Of a stretch of DNA of 64,000 nt, positions 50,813-63,281 are shown piece by piece (the stretch's first letter is position 1; each line of letters begins with the position of its first letter). Below the pieces are notes generated by a model. The model had not been told where the DNA came from. It ran no database searches and saw only the letters and a list, made by a program, of their open reading frames with translations. This DNA comes from Azolla caroliniana (Eukaryota; Polypodiophyta): NCBI GenBank assembly GCA_043228905.1, contig JBHGNT010000001.1, positions 34,038,001 through 34,102,000 of the forward strand, in the 5' to 3' direction. The position numbers and the translations under genes are program-made.

Positions 50813-52719
50813 CAGGGTTACTTTTCTTACTTTGATCACCTCTCAGATCTTTCCAGAGCTATTATATTTTTGTTTCCATGAAGCAATTTATTCGTTGGGA
50901 ACTTAGGGAAGAATCAGTATAAAATCTCAAGAGATGAAGAGACTATATTTGGGAGGGATCTGTAGCAATTATAAACTTATCAGGTTTCCCTGTATGTATT
51001 GCTGGTGAGCATTTGTTGAAAATTATGCTTGAGGTCATATTATGTATTTATATAATTTTATGCCAAAAAGCATAAATTTTCTCGTAAAGGTTGTGCTGGA
51101 GTTGTAGTGTACATATGTTAGTAAACCCATTTCTTATGGGGGATCATGTGTTGGACTTGTATTGTACATATGTTAGTAAACCCATTTTTTTGGAAATTCT
51201 TGTGGGGATCATGGATCAATCTTTTTTTAATGTAAAAACTGCCTCAGCCACCCAAATAACGTCTACATCCATGAAAATATTATGGGAGTCAGAAGATTTA
51301 GCCTCTTCAAAAGATTTGGGAGACAGAAGATTTGGCATCTATATCATTGTGAAACTAGGATTGAGATCTCATTATATAGTATGTTGATACTTCGTAGTCA
51401 TTTAAAGGTCTCTTGTAGTGGAATGGAACTGCAGCTTAGTCATTTAAATCTGAACTCACTATCGTAAGGTGAAGAAGCTTTGCTTTGGTTATTGGGCACC
51501 ACACCATGTTATTGGAACAATGAGTAGGTTAAGGTTTCACTAACAATCGGCAATGGTTCGGTTCCAGAGGGTCCAAACTGATCGGTTTGGAACCAAACCA
51601 TTTAAAATTTTTGAAACCTGAACCAAACCGTGGAACCGAACCATTAAACATTTTCAAACCGTAAAACCATTAAACTGTAAAAACTGCAGTTTCGGTTTTG
51701 AACATAGGTCAAATTTTTAATATTTCATGATTAAAATTTTTTAAGATGTTCCTAAAAAATGTGACAATAAGGTCTAAAAATGAAAAGATTGATTAAAAAC
51801 AATTTTTACATCTTTTAAAATTTTTTAAAAATAAAATAAAAAATAAAAAATAAAAAACCGTTAAACAGCGATTTTTGACTGTTGAAATTGAACCGTTAAA
51901 AAAACCCAAACTTGAACCGAACCAAATCGTTGAAACCGTTAAGTTGTTAAACCGCGGTTTTGCGGTTCGGTTCGGTTCAAACCGAACTGTTGCCGATTGT
52001 TAGGTTTCACTGCATTGTGTGAACCCTTAATGAGGTTGTACTTGCATTAAATATTCTTATGGATGGTGCACACTAGAGATGCTTATCATATGTTAATGGG
52101 ATTTATGCCTTGGTTGATGTTGACGGTCTGGCTTATATAGGACTTCACCATGTGTCTACAATGATGGCCTTGAGTTTGTGCAAATGTTGTTTACTTGGAA
52201 TGTAATGGTAAGTAGACTAGTTGCCTTGTAGCCATGACTTCAAATGTTCACACATTTAGTATAAGACATGTTTTTTATGTGAATTCTTTAGGATGCCATG
52301 CACAAATATATTAGATGTTCGATAATTTGGTAGGGCATTGCCAACTAGGATTTTCTTGTCCTCTTCGAGTGGGTTTTCAAATGGGAGCAAGTTTGGGATC
52401 TATGCCATATGGTGAACCTAAGGTATGAAAAATGAGGCCTTGTTTGATTATCTTGATTCTTAAGTATTATGATGTATGATGGGGTTGTGGTTTGAGAAAG
52501 TAGGTCAATTTTTTATGGTGGTATATGCCATATTGTCAAAGACTTGAATGAAGATTAGAGAGAGAGGTATACCAAAGTTTCTTCATGTTTTCCCACACAC
52601 AAAAACATAACCTTGTTAAAGAGATAACTAAAAAAAATTACATTGGGGCCCATGCATACAGAGGAACGCTACATGCTAACATTATTAAGCTCCATCGCCT
52701 AAATTGCGTTTCTTTAAAT
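50813..52719. other. Convergent spacer containing a MITE
   Basis: The SCI1-like 3' UTR comes first, with a short duplicated phrase (acatatgttagtaaacccat at about 51111 and 51168). The hAT-type MITE occupies 51541-52002. The remainder up to the PNGase A-like stop codon is AT-rich with no gene seen. Confidence 0.6.
51541..52002. mobile_element. hAT-type MITE with 8-bp target site duplication
   Basis: The 462-base element begins TAACAATCGGCAATGGTTCG and its reverse complement begins TAACAATCGGCAACAGTTCG, so it has terminal inverted repeats of about 23 bases with two mismatches. It is flanked on both sides by exactly GGTTTCAC (51533-51540 and 52003-52010), an 8-bp duplication as made by hAT-superfamily transposases. 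Many subterminal copies of cggttcgg/aaccgaacc occur in both orientations, as expected for transposase-binding sites. It has no coding capacity, so it is non-autonomous. Confidence 0.93.
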
Positions 52720-54564
52720 CTAGCTGCAGGTGTTGCAGGTGCGGGTGGTTGTGTCAGATAAGATTGCCCCATTAGCGGCCGAGATGGCACGCTGGTAGCA
52801 ACGATCGTTGGTGCTCTTGAAATCGTAGGTTTGGTTCACGTACCCGGTCCCGTCGAAGATAATGCCCTCATTATCGATCTTAAGGGTGCCGGATGCGCTC
52901 TGCGCATTGTTGAGCTTCCTCGCAAAGTTGCCGCGCGGGAAGATGGCCACCTCGTCGGTGTTGAAGTTGTGCGCGAGGTCGCACGTGAGATACGTGTTGT
53001 TGGCGACAATGATCACCTGCGTGCACGTGATCACCAACGGGAAGTTGGTGGTCTTGACGTACGTCGTGGTCATGGCCTTGTCATTGCTTGCCACCACCTT
53101 CGAGTCCGATGAGATCTCCAAAGCGGCCGTCTGGTAGCCGTAATCGTCGGCCAGTGTCAGCTTGCTCTTGAAGGCCAAGGAGGAGGAGACACATGTGACG
53201 ACTGTACCCGCCGAGTACTTGACCGTGCCGGAGAACGAGTAGCTGCGTGATGCGGCAATGTCGAACTGACCATTCAACCCCTTGAACTGCCCCGAACTCG
53301 ACGGAGTGTATGCCGACACATTGTACGCCCTTAGAGAAGCTTCGATGTTAGTGTAGGTTGGGTCAATCCAGAGAAGCAGGTTGGCATTGACGAGCCAACT
53401 CGAGAGCGCATTGGCAACGGAGATGGAGAAGTCGTGAGGCCTTCCGTCGAGGATTGTGGCAAGGAAAGGCGTGATGTCGAGGTCGAAAGAGGGTACTACC
53501 GTGGTCCCTATCGGCAGCACGGGGCGCCATGCTAGAGGATTGAAAGCCCCGGCGTAGATCACGGGATACGGCCACACTGAGCCCACGAAGGTCCCGTCGA
53601 TGTAGGCAGCGATCTCGCGGAACGGCCCATTGCCGAAAGTCAAGTTGTTGGCCACTGCATACTCATTTGGGGGGTTGGTGAACCATGATTCGTCATCGCC
53701 ATGGAAGGACGCGCAAATCTCAAGAACCGCTCGATAAGCATTTCTGGGGATTCCGACGAGCCGCTTCGACACGGTGGTGGGGTCGGGGTCGCCGATGCGG
53801 AACCAAAGCCCTCCTTCCTCGGGGGAATTGAGGGAGATGGGCTTGACAAGCTGGGGTGGAGCCAATGTAGGATCTGGGGATGCCGGTTTGACCTTGGTGC
53901 CGATGAAGTAGAAATCCAGCTCCACATCCACTGTGTAAACCCCATCGTAGACATCATCCAGCACGTTGCCGAGCGAGAGAGTGACCTTGCGAGTAGTGGG
54001 CTGACCCTTGAATAGAGATGAGAATCGCGTGACATCCTTCTCGAGGGACCACCAGCCGCGTTGGAGGCTGAATTCAGGGGTGCCACTCCGGAGGAGCTCA
54101 ACGCCGTCGAGCCAGAGGGTAGAGATTCGTCCGAATTGGCGGCCGGACGAAGTACCGCGCCAGCGGAGCACCACCTTGTCGAAGGGACGGCCAGCGCACC
54201 CGGAGTTGAAGGTGGCGGTCGCGGGGCCGGAGGTGCCGGTGTCTCCGAATGTGGCGGTGATGAGCGGGCACGTGCGAAAGGGGCGGCGGCGTTTGGATAT
54301 GGTCACGATGGGACGGGACACCTCGAACAAGGGGGCGACCGAGCGTTGGGATGAGAGGATCCCGGCCAAATTGGGCCGGTTGTTGACGGAGCTAGAGACT
54401 CCGATGGCGAGCTCGCGGGCCTTAAGCGGGTAGTTGAGCTTGAAACCGGGGGCGGCGGGGTCGGGAAGATCGGACGCGGTGGCGGCCGAGCACACATTGG
54501 GTACCACCAAGAGGAGGGGTGAGAAGGTGGCAAAGAGTAAAACGAGTGCCCATCTCCCACACAT
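52720..54564 (-). CDS. PNGase A-type glycopeptidase (peptide-N4-(N-acetyl-beta-glucosaminyl)asparagine amidase A)
   Basis: Members of this family remove N-linked glycans from glycopeptides in acidic compartments or outside the cell. The gene is one uninterrupted frame of 614 residues from the first ATG. A signal peptide is clear: MCGRWALVLLFATFSPLLLV, then VPNVCSA. Family-like segments follow: FEVSRPI, a CP..TATFGDTGTSG region, VVLRWRGTSSGRQFGRISTL, WLDGVELLRSGTPE, WWSLEKDVTRFSSLF, RAVLEICASFHGDDESWFTN, NGPFREIAAYIDGTFVGSVW, VYPYPVI-like WPYPVIYAGAFNPLAW and PFLATILDGRPHDFSISVAN. Potential Asn-glycosylation sites occur (for example NNLT, YNVS). Lack of introns fits the family as I know it. 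Base composition is far more GC-rich than any neighbour, especially at third positions. Minus-strand neighbours are the PCS gene upstream and the MITE spacer downstream. Confidence 0.93.
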   Translation of the reverse strand: MCGRWALVLLFATFSPLLLVVPNVCSAATASDLPDPAAPGFKLNYPLKARELAIGVSSSVNNRPNLAGILSSQRSVAPLFEVSRPIVTISKRRRPFRTCPLITATFGDTGTSGPATATFNSGCAGRPFDKVVLRWRGTSSGRQFGRISTLWLDGVELLRSGTPEFSLQRGWWSLEKDVTRFSSLFKGQPTTRKVTLSLGNVLDDVYDGVYTVDVELDFYFIGTKVKPASPDPTLAPPQLVKPISLNSPEEGGLWFRIGDPDPTTVSKRLVGIPRNAYRAVLEICASFHGDDESWFTNPPNEYAVANNLTFGNGPFREIAAYIDGTFVGSVWPYPVIYAGAFNPLAWRPVLPIGTTVVPSFDLDITPFLATILDGRPHDFSISVANALSSWLVNANLLLWIDPTYTNIEASLRAYNVSAYTPSSSGQFKGLNGQFDIAASRSYSFSGTVKYSAGTVVTCVSSSLAFKSKLTLADDYGYQTAALEISSDSKVVASNDKAMTTTYVKTTNFPLVITCTQVIIVANNTYLTCDLAHNFNTDEVAIFPRGNFARKLNNAQSASGTLKIDNEGIIFDGTGYVNQTYDFKSTNDRCYQRAISAANGAILSDTTTRTCNTCS

Positions 54565-55919
54565 TGGTGATAACGGATATTATGAAGGATGATGGGGGCT
54601 TGATTAAAAGGGTGAGTTAGTGTTGGAGTGGGATTTGAACACTAGCTCTAGTATTTATATATATAGGTGCTCCCCTTGGGTTAACAAAGGATTGAGTATG
54701 AGTCCATATGCTTTCATTCAATAAGATCTTGTTTTCATGGCCACCACCCCACGTCCCACACCCTCCAAGAACTTTTCACACCCCTCTTTTTTTAACCTAA
54801 TGTGCCCTTTGTTTTATTTTTTTCCACTCACCCATTACACTATTCCTCTCCATGTTGCGTTTTTTTGTTTTGTTTTGACACACACTACTCCTCCCGCATC
54901 GGATCCACCGCTCGATCCACGTACCCCCATCCCCCCCTTATCTCTCTTCTCCCCTATCGCCCCCTTGTTGTCACCAAAACTACTCTAGCTTATGTAAGTG
55001 TAAAATGTCAAACAAAAAAACAAAAACTATACTCTACTATAGTTTGAAGAAATCCATCCACCCCTTCAAGAGATAATCTCTTGAAAGGGCCAACATGAAA
55101 ACTTGAAATGAGCATGACACTAGTTCCCATAACATTTGGAGGCAAATCTAGTGACCACCTTTAATGAAGAAGAGCTTGCCTCTTGCGTGGAGAATGTGGA
55201 AGTTCTCGAGAAATGTAAACTCCTTATCTTAGTAAGTGGCGTAAATTCCATGCATACTTTCTTTTACTATAGCTGAATCATAGGAAATTGGAGCAATCCC
55301 ATAATTTATATCGTTGTTCTGGAGATTTGCCAGAATTTTCGTGCTCGCACAGGAAAAAGTTTCCAATTATTGATGCATTTGTTGGCCACACTTCCATCTA
55401 CCGGTAAATATGGTTGACATAAAATTGTCATTCTCTTGTACATTTATGTTAGTAGCTTTCTTGCATATTTTATGGCATACTGATATCCCCACGTAATAAT
55501 GAAGTGAGTCTGCACTCATGACTAAAGCATAACACCCTCAAATAACTCCTTTAAGGTTAAAAGATGGAGTAGTACAAGTGCTCTTCCACAAAACACAGCT
55601 CATGCATATATCACCAATCACTCAAGTAATGATAAGACGAGTTGTATTTCTATTTGTTTGTTGGATATATCATCCAAGCACAAATCCTTATTGTTGAGTC
55701 GCAAGTCGATATAGTCTAGGGCTCAAAGTGAGTCTAGTGGCACACTTAATGGTGGGAGGAAATCATTATGTTTTACTTTATATAGTTAACACAATCATCT
55801 AATATATGCATATTTTGCGAAAAACATATCGTTTAAGGGATAAAAGCTTAATAACTTCAAACTTGAGGTTTCATTTTGGTTGGCCTCAATATTAGATACT
55901 TTAGTGACCCACATATTGC

Positions 55920-56265
55920 GCTAATGAATCCATCAATAACGGTTTCGTAGGCTATAAACATTTTATCAAACCCAATTTACCCTTGTTGGGTTCAATATGA
56001 AAGCCAACTTGATCTTGATAACATTTTTTGCTGACAGTGCTAACGAATCCATCAATAACATTTTCCTAGGCTATTATCAAACCCAATTTACCCTTGTTGG
56101 GTTCAATCTGAAAGCCAACCTGATTTTGATAACATTTATAGCTCATTGAGCTAATTAATCCATCTATAATGGTTTCTTAAGCTATAAACATTTTATCAAG
56201 CCTAATTTACCTTAATTTGGTTCGACCTAAAAGCCAACCTAATTTTTATTAAATGTATAGTTCAT
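55920..56265. repeat. Three-copy repeat of about 115 bp
   Basis: Copies start at 55920 (gctaatgaatccatcaataa), 56039 (gctaacgaatccatcaataa) and 56150 (gctaattaatccatctataa). Each continues with tatcaaacccaatttaccct and aaagccaacctgattttgat phrases. The third copy is the most diverged. Confidence 0.92.
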
Positions 56266-56893
56266 TGCATGTATAGTTCATTACATTCATTTTATGTGAT
56301 CACCAATCCTAGATGGCATGAGTATGGGCAATACAAATCCTAATTTTCTTTACAACATCTACTTGGTCCAAAATAATGCTCATTGTTTTTACTTTCAAAC
56401 TCGGTTGCAAGAAAGGTTCAAAGAGATCCAAAATCACCACTTTTCCCACTCCATGCAAGATATTGCAAGGTCTACTTGCATCACCATGTAATGAATGCAT
56501 CACTATTGCTTTGCTTCCCCAATACCGTCATTAACTACTATCATTTATACATGAAGGAACCTAAATTTCAATCCATTCTTTAGTTTTCCATAGGACATCT
56601 TCCCAACTCCATATCGCCTATCCTCCAAAATCTTATCTTTTCACATTTATACAAGCGTAGCTTCATATATCAGATTTATTATTTTGTTTGGGATGAGATG
56701 ATCGGCCTGGTGCCTTAAATAAAAACTCATGATGATGCACAAGCTCACATATTAATATAAGTACACCTTACTACAAGCATATAGTTTTACAGTTTTCTTT
56801 AATGAATCATCTGATAAATTTGAATAAACGGACGATACTAGAAGGGCATCTTTGAATATCTGTTAATAAGTATCCTATATTGATTTCCTAAGC

Positions 56894-57100
56894 AAGATTA
56901 ACGTCTATTAACCTTGGTTTAATAAACCAACCATCCACTCCATATATGTGAGAACCTTATTTCAAGATTAGTGTCTATTAGTCTTGGCTTCATCAACTAG
57001 CATCCACTCCATATATGTGAGAATCTTATTTCAAGTCTTAATTTTTATTGATCTTTCCTTCATCACACTAACCATGCACTCCATGTATAGCATGAGTTTT
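56894..57100. repeat. Three-copy repeat of about 70 bp
   Basis: Copies start at 56894, 56964 and 57033, with shared phrases tctattagtcttggcttcat and catccactccatatatgtga. The last copy is degraded and runs up to the stop codon of the phytochelatin synthase gene. Confidence 0.85.
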
Positions 57101-57101
57101 T

Positions 57102-60100
57102 TTATGTCAATGGGACTTGCTCCTCATCTAAATACTTGCTGAGAACGTATGCTTGTCGAGCAAGGTGAGCCACCTGCTCAAAAGTAATGAAACAAATTAT
57201 GTTTCTGATCTTAAGACAAACCAAATAAGACAAATATGGTTAATAAATGAATACTAAGTTTACCTCAAGCTGCAAATCAATAGGAAGATGCTCCCTGGTA
57301 ACAGTCTCAACTATCTTTGCATAAACATCAGAGTTGGTTATTGCATTCCATGTTGACATGGGGAGAGATAATAACAAGATGGAAAGCAAATCTCGTCTTG
57401 TTGGCTGAAGGGGTGGTGAATAGTTATCATTGCCAAGTTTGATCGGAGAACTTGGAATGAATGCTTCCACATTTTGCTCACATATATCCACGGAAAACTT
57501 ACTCCAACCTATCGTATCCGATCTCATGTGGAATTCAGTTGTGATACGTTGCATGCCTGATATGGTTTGAGATCCAGTGAAAATGGCAGCACCTTGACAA
57601 CATGCTTGGATCACAGTGTCTTGTAGGTTCTCATCATTCTGTTCAGCATTTTGTGGCATAGAATCCATCCATTTTGTGATTAGATGAAACGCCTTTGTAT
57701 TGCGCAATTGTCGAAGTAGTTCATTCTGGTAGTATAAGAATCTCTTTAGTTTTTCCTTTTTACACCTTTCTTCTCTTTTTTTTCTTTTTATCGTTATATC
57801 CATTGGTGCTGAGGATACCACTAAATGTTTCAGTATTTACCAGGAAACTGTTCGTTTTAGGACCGTAGATAGACAAGAAAGATAAACTGAAAAATACAAA
57901 ACAGAAAACAAAATACACAGTGCAACAGATAAACTTTTACATGGAAACCTTAAAACAAGGGAAAACCATGGGGCACAGATTTCCAATATAAACAGAAGTA
58001 CAAGAGAAACAGATTACAAATCTCTGAAAATCAGAGAATCCCTTCTTAGGGTTTTGACAAGTTTCACTAACTATGCCTACACTCACTTCCTCTCTTGTCT
58101 CCTTCCTTTCTGTAGCACTCTCTCTGCACTTACAACTTCCACGTAAAGTTTGCCCTATCTCCACATATTTATGTATGCTAAAAAGCCGCACATTTGGTTC
58201 TGAGTTCTTACTGAGGTGTTCTTGCCAAGACTACTTGCCTAATATAAAAACACTTTAAATTTTAGAATCGGAATTACCTCAAGCTGAATACATTCGGAAT
58301 CCGTTTTATCAGTTTTCTCCACATGACTACCATCAGAGGTCTTGACTTCCACTTTCCACTTCACAACGGAAGTAACGTCAGCTGGTAAAGAACCAAAAAC
58401 ACTATCCAAAACTTGTTCTAACCTTATCAAATTTGTGGTTCTCAATAACTCTGGAACATCTTGAAAGAGATGCCGGAAAATTGTTTTCCAATCCTCATCA
58501 TTGCAGGACTACAAAAAATGGAAACAAGCAATAAATAAAAACATTAATACATAAAATTGTTATAATAAATAAAGCAGTAAACATTTGCAAATTTGCACGT
58601 AAACATTCCAATGAAAAGATACCAATGTTACACCTTCAGTAGTTAAAAGATCTGAGAACTCAGAACATGCCACTGAGACAAGACTAACACGTAATAAAAT
58701 GCATACAATTTGTGGAAAGGTGAAAGCACAATGCATGTATTTTTATGGATAGTATTTATGTAAAGGAGATTATGAAAGTGTATATCACAATGTATTATTT
58801 TAACTTACCAAGGTAAAAAGCACAGCTGGTGGATTGGCACGCTTGGAAATTGTCATGAACCTACATAAAGCAGACAAATACACACATTTCTATCATTGAC
58901 GATCTATAGAACAAAGTTGTTCCTTAGTAACCAACGATATAGAAATGAATATAGAAGAAACAAAGGATTAACCAATTATTCTCTACATCGTTGATCGAAT
59001 TATTGTCTACATCATTGACATACTCCGGCCTCTAGGCTGATAATAACAGCTCCAAGGATTATACAATCTGTGATTATTTGCATAGGTAGTCTTATAACTA
59101 GGAGGTTCTCTGGGGGGGTTTCGTTTCGTAAGTTCAACTAACTCAAGAAGCAGAGAATTTCATACACATTTACAGCAATATAGCTTTAAACTAGCAACAT
59201 GGAGCATCCACCTCCCTTGATATCACTAATTCAATACGATTAAGATCTGAAACTGAAAATTAACTGCCTCTACACTGATAGCAAAAGCATTAAGTTCATG
59301 CTCCAAAAATTCGACAATCTGTGATCATTTTTGCATAGGTAACTACAAGAAATAATATGACAGTTCATAGAACTTACCCTCTTAATTTTCCAGTTGAGGC
59401 ATCGATTGTGTTGATTGCATCCCAGAGTAGTGTAAGAGGTACCCAATGAGGTGGGTATTTAAAGCGTGCAACATCTAAAATCAATACCATATCTTTTCCA
59501 CTATGATATCCACCCAATGGGGAGAAATGTCCAGTGCCTGTCTATCAAACTTATAATCAAAATTTCAGTATTCAAATAGAAATACAGTGAATTAATTGCA
59601 GCAAACAATTAGATATATTTTAAACATAGAAAGTTTAAAGACAGAAAACCACAAGGCTACAGGAAACCACATTGACATTCTATGTTCTTGAAAAAGAATC
59701 CACGTCCTTTATGTTGACCATGTGTATCTGAGAGTGACATTTAGAATCACCAGTGAGTGCTTTATATGACATAAGTACAGCCAAAGATTGATTAATTTGA
59801 GGATATGCAGCTTTGCCCATGCTAGAAAGCTAATGCCACTACACCCACTTCCAAGAACCTTGTACAAAGTATATTTGACACATGTTTATTACCATTCTCA
59901 TAATCCTGTCCACCCATATGGGCTATTGACTCTCCATCCATAAATGGACGCAAATAGAGCATCATGAGCCATGATCGTTTCACAGATGATATTTGAGTTG
60001 GTCACACCCCTCACAAATGTACTTGAAACTTTATTAGACATGGTGAACCTCTACCAGATCCAAACCACCCCATTCAAAACATTATTCAACATGGTGGAGG

Positions 60101-63100
60101 AGGAATTGTGGTGCACACAGGTGACAAAGCTGTTCATCAACAATGACCTGGACGCTGAGAGCTACCCACATTTTCAATATTGCACACCCCACCAAGATGA
60201 TGAAAGGAACAAAATATTGTGGCTATATCTGGGGCAGCTCTATAACCTCTTCCCACAAAGATACCCAATTATACCCAGACCATTACATGGATGCCTACGT
60301 GCCCCATAGTGCTTGCAAATTGCCAGAGATTGAAGCAGGACAAACCCTTTGCATACCTGTGCCTGACAGACATTGCAAGTTATGTCAAGGAGACGTTAAA
60401 AAAGATGAATTATGTGCATAAACGCCGAGAATACAAACATCAAAGAGAAATATGCCACAATCTTTGCCATTTACACCACCCTCTGTCACAACTCAAAGAA
60501 AACTTATATGCACCACTCTTTCAGAATGAGTTCTTATATTAGATGGTGCATAGGCAGTCGCACATGAATGAGTTCTTCCATAGAACCAGACCGCCAGAAA
60601 ATGCCAAGGAGTCACCATTGAGCAAGGAGAGGAATGCTGATGACAACGGAGATTGTGAATACCAAGATACTAGGCACACGGGCCATTGGCTATCCCTGTA
60701 CTGTACTTTGTGCCATATACCATCTGCTCAAGGACACCCAAATATAGACAATGTACTTCATCATATTTCACGCTTGTAAGATCATCTAAGAATCATAATC
60801 AATCCTATCTTTAGGAATCCTAGAACTTTTATTTTGTCAATATAGATAGCCTACAACTACCCATGTTTCTAATCATGGTACGTAATATACTCGAATGCAT
60901 TTGCAAACATTCTTTTTCATACATTTGCAAGCGAATGCATATGTCATGAAAACATACTCGTGTTGTTTTTTACAATTTTTACCTTAACTTTCTTACCTAA
61001 AAATATATATACCTTATAGTAAATAATGAATACAAAAGTATGGTATTTACCATACTTCGAAGGTGTTTACTATACTCAAATGATTGAAACATTCTCAAAT
61101 GTGAATGCACGTATGGTACATATGGTTCACACTATGTTTCTAATCAATATTTGTATCATTGCCTAATTTCTGTCCCTTGTAGACATTAGTATATTTTTCT
61201 AAGCCCATTTAGAAAAAGTTTCAGTTTCTTCATATTAATATATAGATGCCATACGTGCCCCTACCTCTAGAGATTGGATCACTTTCCTTTGAGATCATGG
61301 GCATAGAGAGGGTTATGGAGTTCATGCTTGACATTCCAAATGAAACCTCATATTGGCTTCCTAGAATCGCATGGCAAGCAAGATTTTTATTTCATGAAGC
61401 ACAAAAGTCAAATATTGAGTTCTAGACATAAAGAAAATATTCAATAATGGTTCGGAAGATCGGATGGATTACACTTGCCTCATGATCCCTAAAAACTATT
61501 CTTCAATAAACGAGCATTTTTTGCATTTTTTGCATTTTTTGCAATACTTCAGAATTTATATTACATGCCTTGCATCAAACTATAAAACTATCTTTTTCTC
61601 TGAGCAGGCAATTGCACTTAACCATATGTGATTGAACCCATCCCCTTGTCCTCCATCAGCACTTGCTTTCACACGATTTGGCTCACTATCTCTTCAATAT
61701 AAGATGGGGTGCTAGATACCAACAAAAAGACTCATTGACTATGCATATTCCCTCCAAACAGTTTGTAAGTCTGAGTATCACTCTCAATTCCGATTCCCAC
61801 CATCAATAACATTTAAGTTTTTCTCCACCATATACATACCTGTCCAAACGTTCTTCTGTCATAAGAAGCGATGACATGATGATCATCCAAAGAGGTACAT
61901 TCTCGTACAACATCCCGAAACAACTCAAGGGAGCTTTGATCGCTATGGAAAGCTTTCACTGAAGCCCCAGCACATTCAGCTAAGCAAACAACTTTGGAAA
62001 ATGTGATACCATCAAGTTTCACTTTCTCCAACGGTTCACAGCAATCCAGCATGGATTCATCAAACCACCTCCAAGGACCTGCATCAAACCTTACCATCTC
62101 AATCCGTTCAAATCCAATTCTGTGTTTTAATCAATGCATATATCTACATTCATGGATCAAACACCATAATTTTGATCTGCATACATCTCCATACAAGGAT
62201 AGGTTGATACATGGGTACATGTCCATCATAGTTAAAAAACGTGTATCTTATGTTTAGAATACTCTAAAGTATTATATACATATTCTGCATTTAGAGCTGA
62301 CATTTTAAAATGTTTTATGCATTCTAAGTATTTGACATAATTCTATGTATTTAACAAGTATTTGACATTTCCAAAAAATTAAAATAATTAAAATGTTTTT
62401 TCCTTTAAATTTTAAGAATTATTTAATCAATGCATATATCTACATTCATGGATCAAACACCATAATTTTGATCTGCATACATCTCCATACAAGGATAGGT
62501 TGATACATGGGTACATGTCCATCATAGTTAAAAAACGTGTATCTTATGTTTAGAATACTCTAAAGTATTATATACATATTCTGCATTTAGAGCTGACATT
62601 TTAAAATGTTTTATGCATTCTAAGTATTTGACATAATTCTATGTATTTAACAAGTATTTGACATTTCAAAAAAATTAAAATAATTAAAATGTTTTTTCCT
62701 TTAAATTTTAAGAATTATTTAATATATTTTCCGCTTATCTAACGTGTTTTATCTGTAGAATACACATTCTAAGTATTTAAAGAAAAAGAGTAGAATACAT
62801 AGCATAAGTATTCTATGAATATTATATGCTAAGTATTAGACAACTATGATCTCCATACTAGTCATAGAGATGCATAAGCATACAGGATACATATCCATAC
62901 ATGGATTTTGTGGGGTATACCTTTCCATTGGCGTCCAGGATCAATTGAAAGTGCATTCAGAACGACTGTGAGAGAAGAGAGGCCACAAAACGCGGGCTCA
63001 GCTTGCGTTTCGAAAGTTGAAATCAATCTGAAGAATCCATTCATGGTCCCATCTCGGAGAGCTTCTTCAAAAAGAACCTAAAAGACGATGGAAACGCTTA

Positions 63101-63245
63101 GATGCAAAAGTACATACATATACATACACATATACATTATACACATACAAAAACATACACATTATACATACACATACGCACACGCATACACATACACAAA
63201 CACAAACACATATGCACATGCACACATATATGTATGTGCATATGC

Positions 63246-63281
<36 letters not shown>

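Larger units (their letters stand above)
54565..57101. other. Spacer with two tandem-repeat arrays
   Basis: The first 200-400 bases are the probable promoter of the PNGase A-like gene, with a tatttatatatata run at about 54651-54664, some 85-100 bases upstream of the start codon, that could serve as a TATA box. A C-rich stretch follows at 54730-54970. Further on are a three-copy array (55920-56265) and a shorter one (56894-57100). No gene is seen. Confidence 0.55.

Noticed and set aside
52831-54433. Several plus- and minus-strand ORFs of 70-153 codons within 52.7-54.5 kb
   Set aside because: They are shadows of the GC-rich PNGase A-like gene, whose composition keeps other frames open.
57937-58191. 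84-codon minus-strand ORF between PCS exons 6 and 7
   Set aside because: It is out of phase with both flanking exons, lacks PCS similarity, and skipping it gives the expected family alignment and length.
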